A stretch of 64,000 nt of DNA from Deltaproteobacteria bacterium (GTDB lineage: Bacteria; Myxococcota_A; Polyangia; DRWM01; JAAZOP01). This document shows positions 36,401 to 43,493 of the stretch, one piece after another; position 1 is the stretch's first letter, and each line of letters starts with the position of its first letter. The stretch lies in the NCBI GenBank assembly GCA_016218815.1, contig JACRCX010000124.1:1-64000 (forward strand), given 5' to 3'. The position numbers were made by a program, and so were the translations under genes. Under the pieces are notes generated by a model. It worked only from the letters and a program-made list of their open reading frames with translations, had not been told where the DNA came from and did no database searches.

Positions 36401-37303
36401 ACCGGCACGTGCACGCTCGGGGTCTGCGACGCCACCTGGGGAAACTGCGATTCCAACCCGTCCAACGGCTGCGAGCGGTCATTGACGACGCTCACGAGCT
36501 GCGGGGGTTGCAGCACGGTGTGCAGCCCGGCCAACGCCACGGGCGCGACGTGCGCCACGGGCACCTGCGACTACGCGACCTGCAACGTCGGGTTCGACAA
36601 TTGCGACTCGAACCGGACCAACGGGTGCGAGCGCAACATCCGGACGCTTTCCGACTGCGGGGGCTGTGGCATCACCTGCAACCTGGCCAACGCATCCGAG
36701 TCTTGCGGGACCGGGACGTGCCAGATCACCACCTGCAACGCGGGATGGGCGGACGTGAACGGTATCGCGTCCGACGGCTGCGAGTGCCAGCTCGAGGGCG
36801 GCGAGACGTTCGTCAACGAGACCTGCGGCACGGCGGCCAGCCTCGGCAGCATCCCCGAGAGCACGACCAGCACCTACTCGGCCATCGGCAAGCTCACGAC
36901 CGCCGGGGACGTCGACTGCTACACGTTCACCGCCACCGACACGACGCCCAGCGGCCCGGGCGACATCCACCACGTCAACATCCACTTCACGTCGAACCCG
37001 GGCAACCAGTTCCGAATCGACGTGTACCGCGCCGGCAACTGCGGGCTCAACGTCTGCCCGGGGCTGTACACGGTCGGCGACAGCTACGAGTGGTACACCG
37101 ACTTCAACCGCACGACGAGCGGTTGCGTCGCCCCCTTCACGTCCTGCGGCGAGCTGAACTGCCAGGGGACGGCCGATCCCGGGGTCAGCGGCTACAACAT
37201 CTGCACCAACTCCGGGAGCAGCTACACGTTCTGCGTCTCGCGCCGTTCCGGAAGCCCGAGCTGCGACCAGTACACGGTCGAGTACAGCAACGGGGCGTAC
37301 TAG
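33491..37303 (+). CDS. Large Cys-rich lipoprotein with MopE-type and 51-residue repeats
   Basis: 1,270 aa. Signal with lipobox SLFAC (ATG 33491; upstream in-frame residues would precede it). Acidic Asp/Gly-rich linker. Residues ~75-560 hold MopE-type calcium/metal-binding motifs CDGVDNDCDGETDEG, CDGLDDDCDGLTDD and Cys-rich modules (CDDAIDCTTDTC). Residues ~570-1,095 are about eleven tandem 51-residue repeats such as CDTGFGNCDSNPANGCEATL, with second halves of two kinds (CDLANASESC...TGTC and CSPANATGATC...). The C-terminal ~170 residues (GDVDCYTFTA, VNIHFTSNPGNQFRIDVYRA) resemble PPC-type beta domains. Probably a long, disulfide-rigid surface rod carrying a terminal binding domain. MopE relatives bind copper or calcium; binding here is inferred from motif only. 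Confidence 0.85.
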   Translation: MKKMAWVGLVALAGVSLFACADGGGSTNWDVPPDGPGDVDGGWDEGGDAEDAGPGDADDGDGGDGSCVPTGDELCDGVDNDCDGETDEGFDLAADPDNCGECGLVCRPDHATGGCSGGDCDYTCDAGWVDADHSGVNGCEYECTGTASAESTSDGTCEDGLDNDCDGRTDGTDGDCAPCIPELCNLADDDCDGLTDEDYDVDFDPANCGACGTVCPVRDHATADCVLGTCDVLCAAGWSDLDGDPANGCEAECVPVSVPNEARCDGVDDDCDGSTDEEFVGTSCGEGLCRRSSVCWRGVESACTPRTPPASVDVTCDGLDDDCDGLTDDDGSCECLTDLDCDDAIDCTTDTCVPGEGRCEHVADATSCSDGDICSGEEICDIVLGCISGTPIDCSDGIGCTDDLCNPLSGDCSWSLDHTFCTGTEICDPPRSTLPSGCAPAPTCAIDSDCDDGDACNGVETCGGDLLCRAGAAVSCDDARSCTTDLCNPVDGSCSHIPPDIDADTYPDAACGGTDCDDRAAAVHPGATEVCDGVDQNCDADPDAGALCPTVPHTSSASCLGALCVPNCLSGWGDCDGILINGCDTSLTTLTNCAACGVACDLPRASESCSTGACVITSCDTPWGDCNSTDSDGCEASLTTLVNCGACGNPCSPDHATGSTCITGACAFSGCGSGWGNCDGNGANGCERSLTSVTDCGSCGTPCDLSNAAESCATGSCVLVSCNPNWGNCDGSLGNGCETSLTTAANCGVCGTPCDLANASESCSTGTCTLSSCSTNWGNCDGVDSNGCERSLITLTDCATCGTPCNPLNATGATCASGACNYASCNSGFGNCDSNPSNGCEASLRTLLNCGTCGVPCDLAQATESCATGTCVLTTCDTGFGNCDSNPANGCEATLNTLLNCGTCGVPCSPANATGPTCATGSCTYGSCVAGYQSCDSNPANGCERSIRTLTDCGGCSVTCDLANAAESCTTGTCTLGVCDATWGNCDSNPSNGCERSLTTLTSCGGCSTVCSPANATGATCATGTCDYATCNVGFDNCDSNRTNGCERNIRTLSDCGGCGITCNLANASESCGTGTCQITTCNAGWADVNGIASDGCECQLEGGETFVNETCGTAASLGSIPESTTSTYSAIGKLTTAGDVDCYTFTATDTTPSGPGDIHHVNIHFTSNPGNQFRIDVYRAGNCGLNVCPGLYTVGDSYEWYTDFNRTTSGCVAPFTSCGELNCQGTADPGVSGYNICTNSGSSYTFCVSRRSGSPSCDQYTVEYSNGAY
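35200..36790 (+). repeat. 153-bp coding tandem repeats (about 11 units)
   Basis: Units of 51 codons (occasionally 52). Neighbouring copies share words such as aactgcgactcgaacccg and ccaacggctgcgag. Units with CDL- and CSP/CNP-type second halves partly alternate, which suggests duplication of two-unit blocks. Confidence 0.9.
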
Positions 37304-37338
37304 CCTGGAGCGGTGGAGCGGTAGAGCGTTCGAGCGCT
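37304..37338 (+). repeat. Border repeat, family H (gagcggt type), copy 1
   Basis: ctggagcggtggagcggtag followed by agcgttcgagcg, directly between the stop of the Cys-rich gene and the stop of the convergent amidase gene. Related words at 40786-40830. Confidence 0.65.
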
Positions 37339-38784
37339 TCAGGCCCACCGGGGCGGCGGGACCCAGCCTCCGAGAGCCTTCTCGAGTTCCAGGGCCGTGG
37401 CGATCGTGAGGTGGTCGTTGCCGTGGACGCCGACGACCTGGACGCCCAGCGGCAGGCCGTCGTCGGCCAGGCCAAGGGGCACCTGGGTCGACGGCAGCTC
37501 CATCACGTTGATCAGCGCGGTGTAGAGCCACTGGAACGGCGGCAGGAGCGGCCGATGGTGTCGCGGCGCCGTCGTGGGGTAGGAGGGGTAGAGCATCACG
37601 CCGTCGGGGCCGAGCCGAGAGACCAGTTCCTGGCGCAGCTCCCGCCCGCGCGCCACGTATTCAGCCTTCTTGTCGGGCAGCCACTTCGGCAGCTTCTCCA
37701 GGAAGGCCAGGCCGATCGCGGGGAGGGTATGGTCGGAACGGCGTGCGAGCCAGAGGAGCAGCTCCCAGGCCGCCGACACCTCGGTCCCGCCGCCCATCAG
37801 CGAGGCGAACGAGCGGCCGCCGGCGGCGGAGAGCATCGACGACCAGACGAGCATGGAGTCGCGCAGGGCCGGGATTTCGGCCGGTTCGACGCGCGCGCCG
37901 AGCCGCGCGAGCGCGCCGCAGGCGCGGCGTTGCCCTTCGAGCAGGTCGGGGGCGACGGACACGACGCCGTTGGTCTCGACGGAGAGCACGCGGACGTTCC
38001 GCCAGTCGACCCGCGCCGGATCGCCCAGGGGCGTCGGGGTGCAGCCTTCGTCGAGCCCGTCGGGGCCGGCCAGGATGCGCAGCAGCGGCCAGAGGTCCTC
38101 GGCGCGGCGGCACAGCGGTCCGGTCGTGAGGTAGCGCAGGGCGGCGTTCTCGGCGATCGGGAACTGGCCGCTGCCGGGGACCAGTCCGCCGGTCGGCTTG
38201 TGGCCGAAGACGCCGTTGAAGAAGGCGGGCATGCGGATCGAGCCGCCGATATCGGAGCCGAGGCCGAAGGGCGCGCCGCCGGCGCCGACGATCGCGCCCT
38301 CGCCGCCCGAGCTGCCGCCGACGATCCGCGCGGGGTCGTAGGGGTTGTTGGTCCGGCCGTAGACCCGGTTGTCGGTCTCCATCCACATGCACAGCTCGGA
38401 CACGTTGGTCACGCCGAGCGGGATGGCGCCGGCGGCGCGCAGGCGAGCGACGGCGGTGGCGTCGCCGGCCGCGGGCCGGCCGACGCGGGACGGGAGGCCC
38501 GAGGTATTGGGCATGCCGCGCAGGGCGAAGCACTCCTTGATGGAGCAGGGGACGCCGAGCAGCGGCGGCAGCGACTCGGGGGGTTGCGTCCGGACGCGCT
38601 CGTCGGCCGCCCGCGCCTCCTCCCGCGCCTCGTCGAAGCGATCGCGCACCATCGCGTTCAAGGTCGGGTTCACCCGCCGGATCCGCTCGATATGCGCCTC
38701 GACCACCTCGCTCGACGTCGCCCGCCGCTCGCGGATCAGCCGGGCCAGCTTCGTCGCCGAGAACGTGCACCACGCATCTTTCAT
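37339..38784 (-). CDS. Amidase-signature hydrolase
   Basis: Hydrolyses carboxamides; substrate unknown. 481 aa. All three catalytic residues of the amidase-signature family are present: Lys83 (PCSIKECF), cis-Ser158 (GGSSGGEG) and nucleophile Ser182 (GSDIGGSIRMP). The similarity in layout is to fatty-acid-amide-hydrolase-like amidases rather than GatA (no gatC/gatB nearby, and the C-terminal half has PPFQWLYTALINVMELPSTQ). No signal peptide. ATG 38784 has gaggtgg upstream; a GTG at 38793 would add three residues. The convergent neighbour is separated only by a family H repeat. Intact. Confidence 0.92.
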   Translation of the reverse strand: MKDAWCTFSATKLARLIRERRATSSEVVEAHIERIRRVNPTLNAMVRDRFDEAREEARAADERVRTQPPESLPPLLGVPCSIKECFALRGMPNTSGLPSRVGRPAAGDATAVARLRAAGAIPLGVTNVSELCMWMETDNRVYGRTNNPYDPARIVGGSSGGEGAIVGAGGAPFGLGSDIGGSIRMPAFFNGVFGHKPTGGLVPGSGQFPIAENAALRYLTTGPLCRRAEDLWPLLRILAGPDGLDEGCTPTPLGDPARVDWRNVRVLSVETNGVVSVAPDLLEGQRRACGALARLGARVEPAEIPALRDSMLVWSSMLSAAGGRSFASLMGGGTEVSAAWELLLWLARRSDHTLPAIGLAFLEKLPKWLPDKKAEYVARGRELRQELVSRLGPDGVMLYPSYPTTAPRHHRPLLPPFQWLYTALINVMELPSTQVPLGLADDGLPLGVQVVGVHGNDHLTIATALELEKALGGWVPPPRWA

Positions 38785-38835
38785 GGATGCCACCTCGCCC
38801 CCCGGATGCCTGGAGGAAACCACAGAGGGAAAGAA

Positions 38836-38872
38836 GAAACCACCGATGGACACCGATGAACACCGACAGGGA
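38836..38872 (+). repeat. Intergenic short-word repeat, family C, copy 3
   Basis: gaaaccaccgatggacaccg then atgaacaccgacaggg, 10-bp period. Lies between the divergent amidase and M49-like genes, preceded by a related gaaaccacagaggg word. Confidence 0.85.
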
Positions 38873-38973
38873 AACAGGAAGGGGTGTGATCCAGGACCGG
38901 CGCGTTCTGCGTGGGTGCCCTCTTGCGCCTTGCATCGCCTCGCGGCAGGATTGCGGCGCGGAAGGAGGAGAAC

Positions 38974-40785
38974 ATGATGCGGTGGTGGATGGTGGTGCTC
39001 GCGGTGTTCGCGGTGCCGGGATGCAAGAAGGCGGCGAAGGGGCAGGATGCGGGGGAGGGGCCGGGAGGGGTCGCGGAGGTGGCGCCGCTGCCGCCGCCGC
39101 CCGCGGTGGATGCGGCGGCGGAGCACGAGGCGCAGGCGACGCCGCCGACGGCGGACGCTTCCGTGGCGGAGGCGGCGGTGCAGGAGGGGACGATGGGACT
39201 GAAGGCTCGGCCGGACGTGGCGGATCGGGTGGCGCGGTACGCCCGGATGACGTTGGGCGCCGGCGAGTTGGGGAAGCTGGGCGAGACGGAGCGGGCGGTG
39301 CTGCACGAGCTGCGGCGGGCCGCGGATCTCATGGGGGAGATCGCGTTCCGCCAGACCTGGACCGGCAATGCGGCGATGCGGGACGAGCTGTCGAAGATCA
39401 CGGACGAGTCGTTCGGGCCGGCGAAGGAGCTGTTCCGGATCATGGGCGGCCCGTGGGATCGGCAGGACGACTACCTGCCGTTCCTCGGCGACGCCACCCA
39501 TCCCAAGGGCTCGGCGTTCTACCCCGAGGACCTGACGAAGGAGGAGTTCGAGTCGTGGGTCTCGGCGCACCCCGAGGTGGCCGAGGCGTTCAAGGGTTTC
39601 TTCACGACGGTCGAGCGGCGGGACGGGGGTCTGGCCGCGGTGCCGTACTCCGAGGCGTACAAGGAGTTCCTGGAGCCGGCGGCGGAGGCGTTGCGGGCGG
39701 CGGCGGCGCTGGCGACGACGCCGGAGCTGGCGACGCTGAAGAAGTACCTCGAGGCGCGCGCGGCGGCGTTCCTGTCCAACGACTACTATCCGAGCGATCT
39801 GGACTGGCTGGACCTGGACGGCCCGGTCGAGGTGGTGTTCGGCCCGTACGAGACGTACGACGACGGGCTGATGGGGTACAAGGCGAGCTTCGAGTCGTTC
39901 CTGTGCGTGGTCGACCCGGCGGAGTCGGAGAAGCTTGCGAAGTACAAGAGCGAGGTGTCGTTCCTGGAGTCGAGCCTGCCGATCCCGGACGAGCACAAGA
40001 ACCCGAACCGCGGGACGACGGTGCCGATCACGGTCGTGGACGAGGTCTACGCCACGGGTCAGGCGGGGATCATGACGATCGCCTTCAACCTGCCCAACGA
40101 CGAGCGGGTGCGGGAGGCGAAGGGCTTCAAGAACGTGCTGCTGCGCAACGTCATGCTGGCCAAGTACGACGCGATCCTGGTGCCGATTGCGGAGCGGGTG
40201 CTGCCGGCGGAGCTGGCGATGGCGCTGTCGTCCGACGCGTTCATCAACTTCGTCCTGTTCCACGAGCTGAGCCACGGGCTGGGGCCGGGGAAGATCGAGA
40301 AGAACGGCGCGGCGACCGAGGTGCGGACGGAATTGCGGGAGCTGTACCCGACGCTGGAGGAAGCGAAGGCGGACATCCTCTCGCTGTTCGTGCAGAAGCT
40401 TCTGGCGGACAAGGGCGTGCTGCCGGCCGAGCAGATGGCGACGGTGCCGCAGACGTTCGTGGCGGGCATCTTCCGCACGGCCCGGTTCGGCGTGTCCGAG
40501 GCGCACGGGCAAGGGGTGCTCCTGCAGGTGAACTACCTGATGGAGAAGGGCGCGATCGTCGTGACGCCCGAGGGTCGGTTCGCGCCGGTGGCGGAGAAGT
40601 TCTTCGACGCGGTCCGGGACCTGGCCCACGACCTGCTGATGCTGCAGGCGACGGGCGACTACGACGGGGCCAAGGCGTTCCTGGAGAAGTACGGCAAGGT
40701 GGTACCGGAGGCGATGAACCCGTTGATCGAGTCGTTGGGCGGCGGGCTGCCGGTCGACATCACGCCGCAGTACGCCGAGTTCTAG
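38974..40785 (+). CDS. Lipoprotein zinc peptidase, dipeptidyl-peptidase III (M49)-like
   Basis: 603 aa. Lipoprotein signal with MMRWWMVVLAVFAVPGC. After an Ala/Pro-rich linker (~25-75) the chain matches bacterial DPP III-like proteins: FGPYETYDDGLMGYKASFES, zinc site HELSHGLGP (His430, Glu431, His434) and the downstream EEAKAD with Glu462/463, then AHGQGVLLQVNYLMEKGAIV. Eukaryotic DPP III has HELLGH; bacterial and plant relatives use HEXXH as here. It probably releases dipeptides from oligopeptides outside the cytoplasm, which is unusual because classical DPP III is cytosolic. ATG 38974 follows gaaggaggag; a second ATG follows at once. Stands alone. Confidence 0.85.
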   Translation: MMRWWMVVLAVFAVPGCKKAAKGQDAGEGPGGVAEVAPLPPPPAVDAAAEHEAQATPPTADASVAEAAVQEGTMGLKARPDVADRVARYARMTLGAGELGKLGETERAVLHELRRAADLMGEIAFRQTWTGNAAMRDELSKITDESFGPAKELFRIMGGPWDRQDDYLPFLGDATHPKGSAFYPEDLTKEEFESWVSAHPEVAEAFKGFFTTVERRDGGLAAVPYSEAYKEFLEPAAEALRAAAALATTPELATLKKYLEARAAAFLSNDYYPSDLDWLDLDGPVEVVFGPYETYDDGLMGYKASFESFLCVVDPAESEKLAKYKSEVSFLESSLPIPDEHKNPNRGTTVPITVVDEVYATGQAGIMTIAFNLPNDERVREAKGFKNVLLRNVMLAKYDAILVPIAERVLPAELAMALSSDAFINFVLFHELSHGLGPGKIEKNGAATEVRTELRELYPTLEEAKADILSLFVQKLLADKGVLPAEQMATVPQTFVAGIFRTARFGVSEAHGQGVLLQVNYLMEKGAIVVTPEGRFAPVAEKFFDAVRDLAHDLLMLQATGDYDGAKAFLEKYGKVVPEAMNPLIESLGGGLPVDITPQYAEF

Positions 40786-40830
40786 GCGAGCGGTCGAGCG
40801 GCCGCGGCGGGCGAGCGGTCGCGAGGCGCA
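40786..40830 (+). repeat. Border repeat, family H, copy 2
   Basis: gcgagcggtcgagcggccgc, later gcgagcggtcgcgaggcgc, directly after the stop codon of the M49-like gene. Confidence 0.6.
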
Positions 40831-40837
40831 CGATCGC

Positions 40838-40865
40838 TTGCTCCGGGCCTCGTTCCGGCTATCAT
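40838..40865 (+). promoter_or_regulatory. Candidate promoter giving a leaderless or near-leaderless mRNA
   Basis: TTGCTC, 16-bp spacer, TATCAT; the -10 box ends 7 bp before the ATG at 40873 and no Shine-Dalgarno sequence is present. Confidence 0.45.
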
Positions 40866-40872
40866 TACGTCC

Positions 40873-43392
40873 ATGGTGAAACGCACCGGGCGAGCGTTCG
40901 GCGGTCTGGCGGCCGTCGGGTTGTTCCTGGCGGCGGGGTGTGCGACATCGGCGGGTTCGACGGACGCGGCGGGGGACGCGGAGCCGCCCGGAGACGCCGG
41001 CGATGGGGCGGGCGACGGCGGAACCGCGTGCTCGCGGGATCGCGATTGCGACGACCGGATCGCGTGCACCATCGATCATTGCGGGGACGGGACGTGCGTG
41101 CACGAGCCGTGCGCGGGCTGCTGTCCCGACGGACTGCAGTGCTACGTCGACCTGGGATGCGGACCGGCGCCGACCCCGTGCACGACGGACGGGGACTGCG
41201 GTGACGGCGTCCGCTGCACGCTGGACCGCTGTTCGGACGGGTCGTTCTGCGAGCACCTGCCGCAGGACGGCTTGTGCGACGACGGGGAGATCTGCCTCGC
41301 CGCCCTGGGCTGCATTCCCGATCCACCCGATTCCTGCACGAGCGCGGCCGACTGCTTCCCCGATCGCTTCTGCCTGGGGTCGTGGTACTGCGAGCCCGAG
41401 TTCGGCTGCCAGTTCGAGGCGCCGCCGGACTGCGCGGACGAGCTGATCTGCACGGTCGACACCTGCGACGACGCGGCCGGCGCGTGCGTCCATACGGCCC
41501 CGGACGGCGACGCCGACGGGCACGTCGACGCGGCGTGCGGCGGGGACGACTGCGACGACGCCAACGAGGACGTGAACCCGGAGATGCCGGAGCTCCCGTG
41601 CAACGGCATCGACGACGACTGCGACCCGACGACGCTCGAGACCTGTTGCACGCCCGAGCCGTGCTCGACGTCGTGCGGGACGACGGGCGTGCGCGAGTGC
41701 AACCCCGACGGTACGCCCGGCGACTGCATCCCGCCCGACGAGACCTGCAACGGAGCGGACGACGACTGCGACACGGTCGCCGACAACGGATTCGGCTGCG
41801 TGCTGGGCGCGGCCGAGGCGTGCACGACGGACTGCGACTCGACCGGCAGCCGGAGCTGCCAACCGGGCTGCACCTGGAGCGCCTGCGCGCCGCCCGTGGA
41901 GAGCTGTTCGGGGGCGGACGACGACTGCGACGGTCTGACGGACGAGGGGTTCGAGTGCGTCTACGGCTCGTCGGGCGCGTGCACGACCACGTGCAGCTCG
42001 ATCGGGACGCACGCCTGTTCCGGTGCGTGCACGTGGGACACCTGCATCCCGCCGGTGGAAGTGTGCAACGGCTCGGACGATGACTGCGATGCGGCGCTGG
42101 ACGAGGGCTTCACCTGCGTTGCGGGCACGAACCGGGCGTGCACGACGGGCTGCGGCTCGACGGGCAGCCAGCCGTGCGAGGTCGGATGTACGTGGGGCGC
42201 CTGCGCGCCGCCGGCGGAGACGTGCACCGGCCTCGATGACGACTGCGATGGGTCGACGGACGAGGGCTTCCTGTGCGTGATGGGGTCGAGCGGAACCTGC
42301 ACGACGACGTGCGCCTCGACGGGCAGCCGGACGTGCATCGTGGGCACGGGCGGCTGTACGTGGGACACGTGCGTGCCGCCGGCGGAGACGTGCAACGGGG
42401 TGGACGACAACTGCAACGCCGTTGCGGACGACGGGTTCGCGTGCGTCCGCGGTGCGGGCGGCACGTGCACGACGACGTGCGGGTCCACGGGCAGCCACGT
42501 TTGCGGCGACGACTGCACGTGGGGCGGCTGCGCGGCGCCTGCGGAGATCTGCAGCGGGTTCGACGAGGACTGCGACGGGACGACCGACGAGGGCTTCACC
42601 TGCGCGCTGGGCTCGACCGGTCCCTGCACGACGACGTGCAGCTCGACCGGCACGCAGCTCTGCGGGAGTGGCTGCGTCTGGAGCGGGGTCTGCACGCCGC
42701 CGGCGGAGGTCTGCAACGGGGTGGACGACGACTGCGACGCGGTCGCGGACGACGGGTACGCGTGCGTGCGCGGGTCGAGCGGCTCCTGTCCCACGTCGTG
42801 CGGCACGACGGGCACGCGCGGGTGCGCCATCGACTGCCTGTGGGGCGTGTGCGTGCCTCCGGCCGAAAGCTGCAACGGAGCGGACGACGACTGCGACGCC
42901 GCGACCGACGAGACTTTCTTCTGCCGCCGCGGCGCGACCATCGCGTGCACGTCGCTCCCTTCCGGCGGGTGGACGAGCGGCACGGCGACCTGCGCGACGG
43001 ATTGCAGCGGCTGGGTGACGACGGGGTGCACATCCGCGAGCTTCGATCCGAGCGGGATCTACTCCGTCAGTCCGGCGCCGAGCTACACGTGCGGCCCGTT
43101 CGGAATCGTGAGCTTCAACATCACGCAGTTCACCTTCTCCGACACAGGCAGCTTGCTGACGGTGTACGGCGCGCCGTGCGGAACGGGTGGTGCAATGACC
43201 GGTCCTTCGGCGCGCACGACGCGCAACATCAACGTGACCTGCACGTATTCCGGGTCGTGCAACGAGATCTATTCCCTGACCGGGTCGTTCGATACCGACA
43301 ACCACTGGACCGGCACCTTCACCGCCAACTATGTCGGGTCGTGCTTCACTTGCGCCTTGCGCACGTGGTCGGTATCCGGCACGCGCCTGTAG
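40873..43392 (+). CDS. Cys-rich lipoprotein with nine MopE-type 53-residue repeats
   Basis: 839 aa. Lipobox LAAGC at about residue 23 after MVKRTGRAFGGLAAVGLFL. A short DAGDGAGDGG linker, three Cys-rich modules (CDDRIACTIDHC, CGDGVRCTLDRC, CADELICTVDTC), then nine units starting CNGADDDCD or similar (CSGADDDCDGLTDEG, CTGLDDDCDGSTDEG) with CTTTCSSTG and CTWxxC elements, ~53 residues each. The last ~125 residues form a beta domain (GIYSVSPAPSYTCGPFGIVS). The D-x-D-x-D spacing suggests calcium binding inside each unit. No RBS upstream; see the promoter entry. Surface-anchored rod-like protein by inference. Confidence 0.85.
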   Translation: MVKRTGRAFGGLAAVGLFLAAGCATSAGSTDAAGDAEPPGDAGDGAGDGGTACSRDRDCDDRIACTIDHCGDGTCVHEPCAGCCPDGLQCYVDLGCGPAPTPCTTDGDCGDGVRCTLDRCSDGSFCEHLPQDGLCDDGEICLAALGCIPDPPDSCTSAADCFPDRFCLGSWYCEPEFGCQFEAPPDCADELICTVDTCDDAAGACVHTAPDGDADGHVDAACGGDDCDDANEDVNPEMPELPCNGIDDDCDPTTLETCCTPEPCSTSCGTTGVRECNPDGTPGDCIPPDETCNGADDDCDTVADNGFGCVLGAAEACTTDCDSTGSRSCQPGCTWSACAPPVESCSGADDDCDGLTDEGFECVYGSSGACTTTCSSIGTHACSGACTWDTCIPPVEVCNGSDDDCDAALDEGFTCVAGTNRACTTGCGSTGSQPCEVGCTWGACAPPAETCTGLDDDCDGSTDEGFLCVMGSSGTCTTTCASTGSRTCIVGTGGCTWDTCVPPAETCNGVDDNCNAVADDGFACVRGAGGTCTTTCGSTGSHVCGDDCTWGGCAAPAEICSGFDEDCDGTTDEGFTCALGSTGPCTTTCSSTGTQLCGSGCVWSGVCTPPAEVCNGVDDDCDAVADDGYACVRGSSGSCPTSCGTTGTRGCAIDCLWGVCVPPAESCNGADDDCDAATDETFFCRRGATIACTSLPSGGWTSGTATCATDCSGWVTTGCTSASFDPSGIYSVSPAPSYTCGPFGIVSFNITQFTFSDTGSLLTVYGAPCGTGGAMTGPSARTTRNINVTCTYSGSCNEIYSLTGSFDTDNHWTGTFTANYVGSCFTCALRTWSVSGTRL

Positions 43393-43439
43393 GACGGGCC
43401 GGCGCCGAAACCGCCCGGTTGCGACGCTCGGGCCGACAT

Positions 43440-43493
43440 CCCCCCTGTCCGTTTCTCTGCGTCTCTGCGTCTCTGCGCGAGAATTCCGCCCCT
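43440..43493 (-). repeat. Intergenic short-word repeat, family D, copy 2
   Basis: On the minus strand: ggcggaattctcgcgcagag then acgcagagac words and a gacaggggg end. Same order and orientation relative to the preceding gene (pmbA, minus) as copy 1 has to the exporter operon. It begins at the pmbA stop codon. Confidence 0.9.

Noticed and set aside
35200..36790. Regular direct repeats that could suggest a CRISPR array
   Set aside because: Units are 153 bp, coding, in frame, and without unique spacers.
38785..43305. Long upstream extension of the amidase frame on the minus strand
   Set aside because: The amidase N-terminus matches its family at 38784. Everything upstream is antisense to the M49-like and Cys-rich genes.
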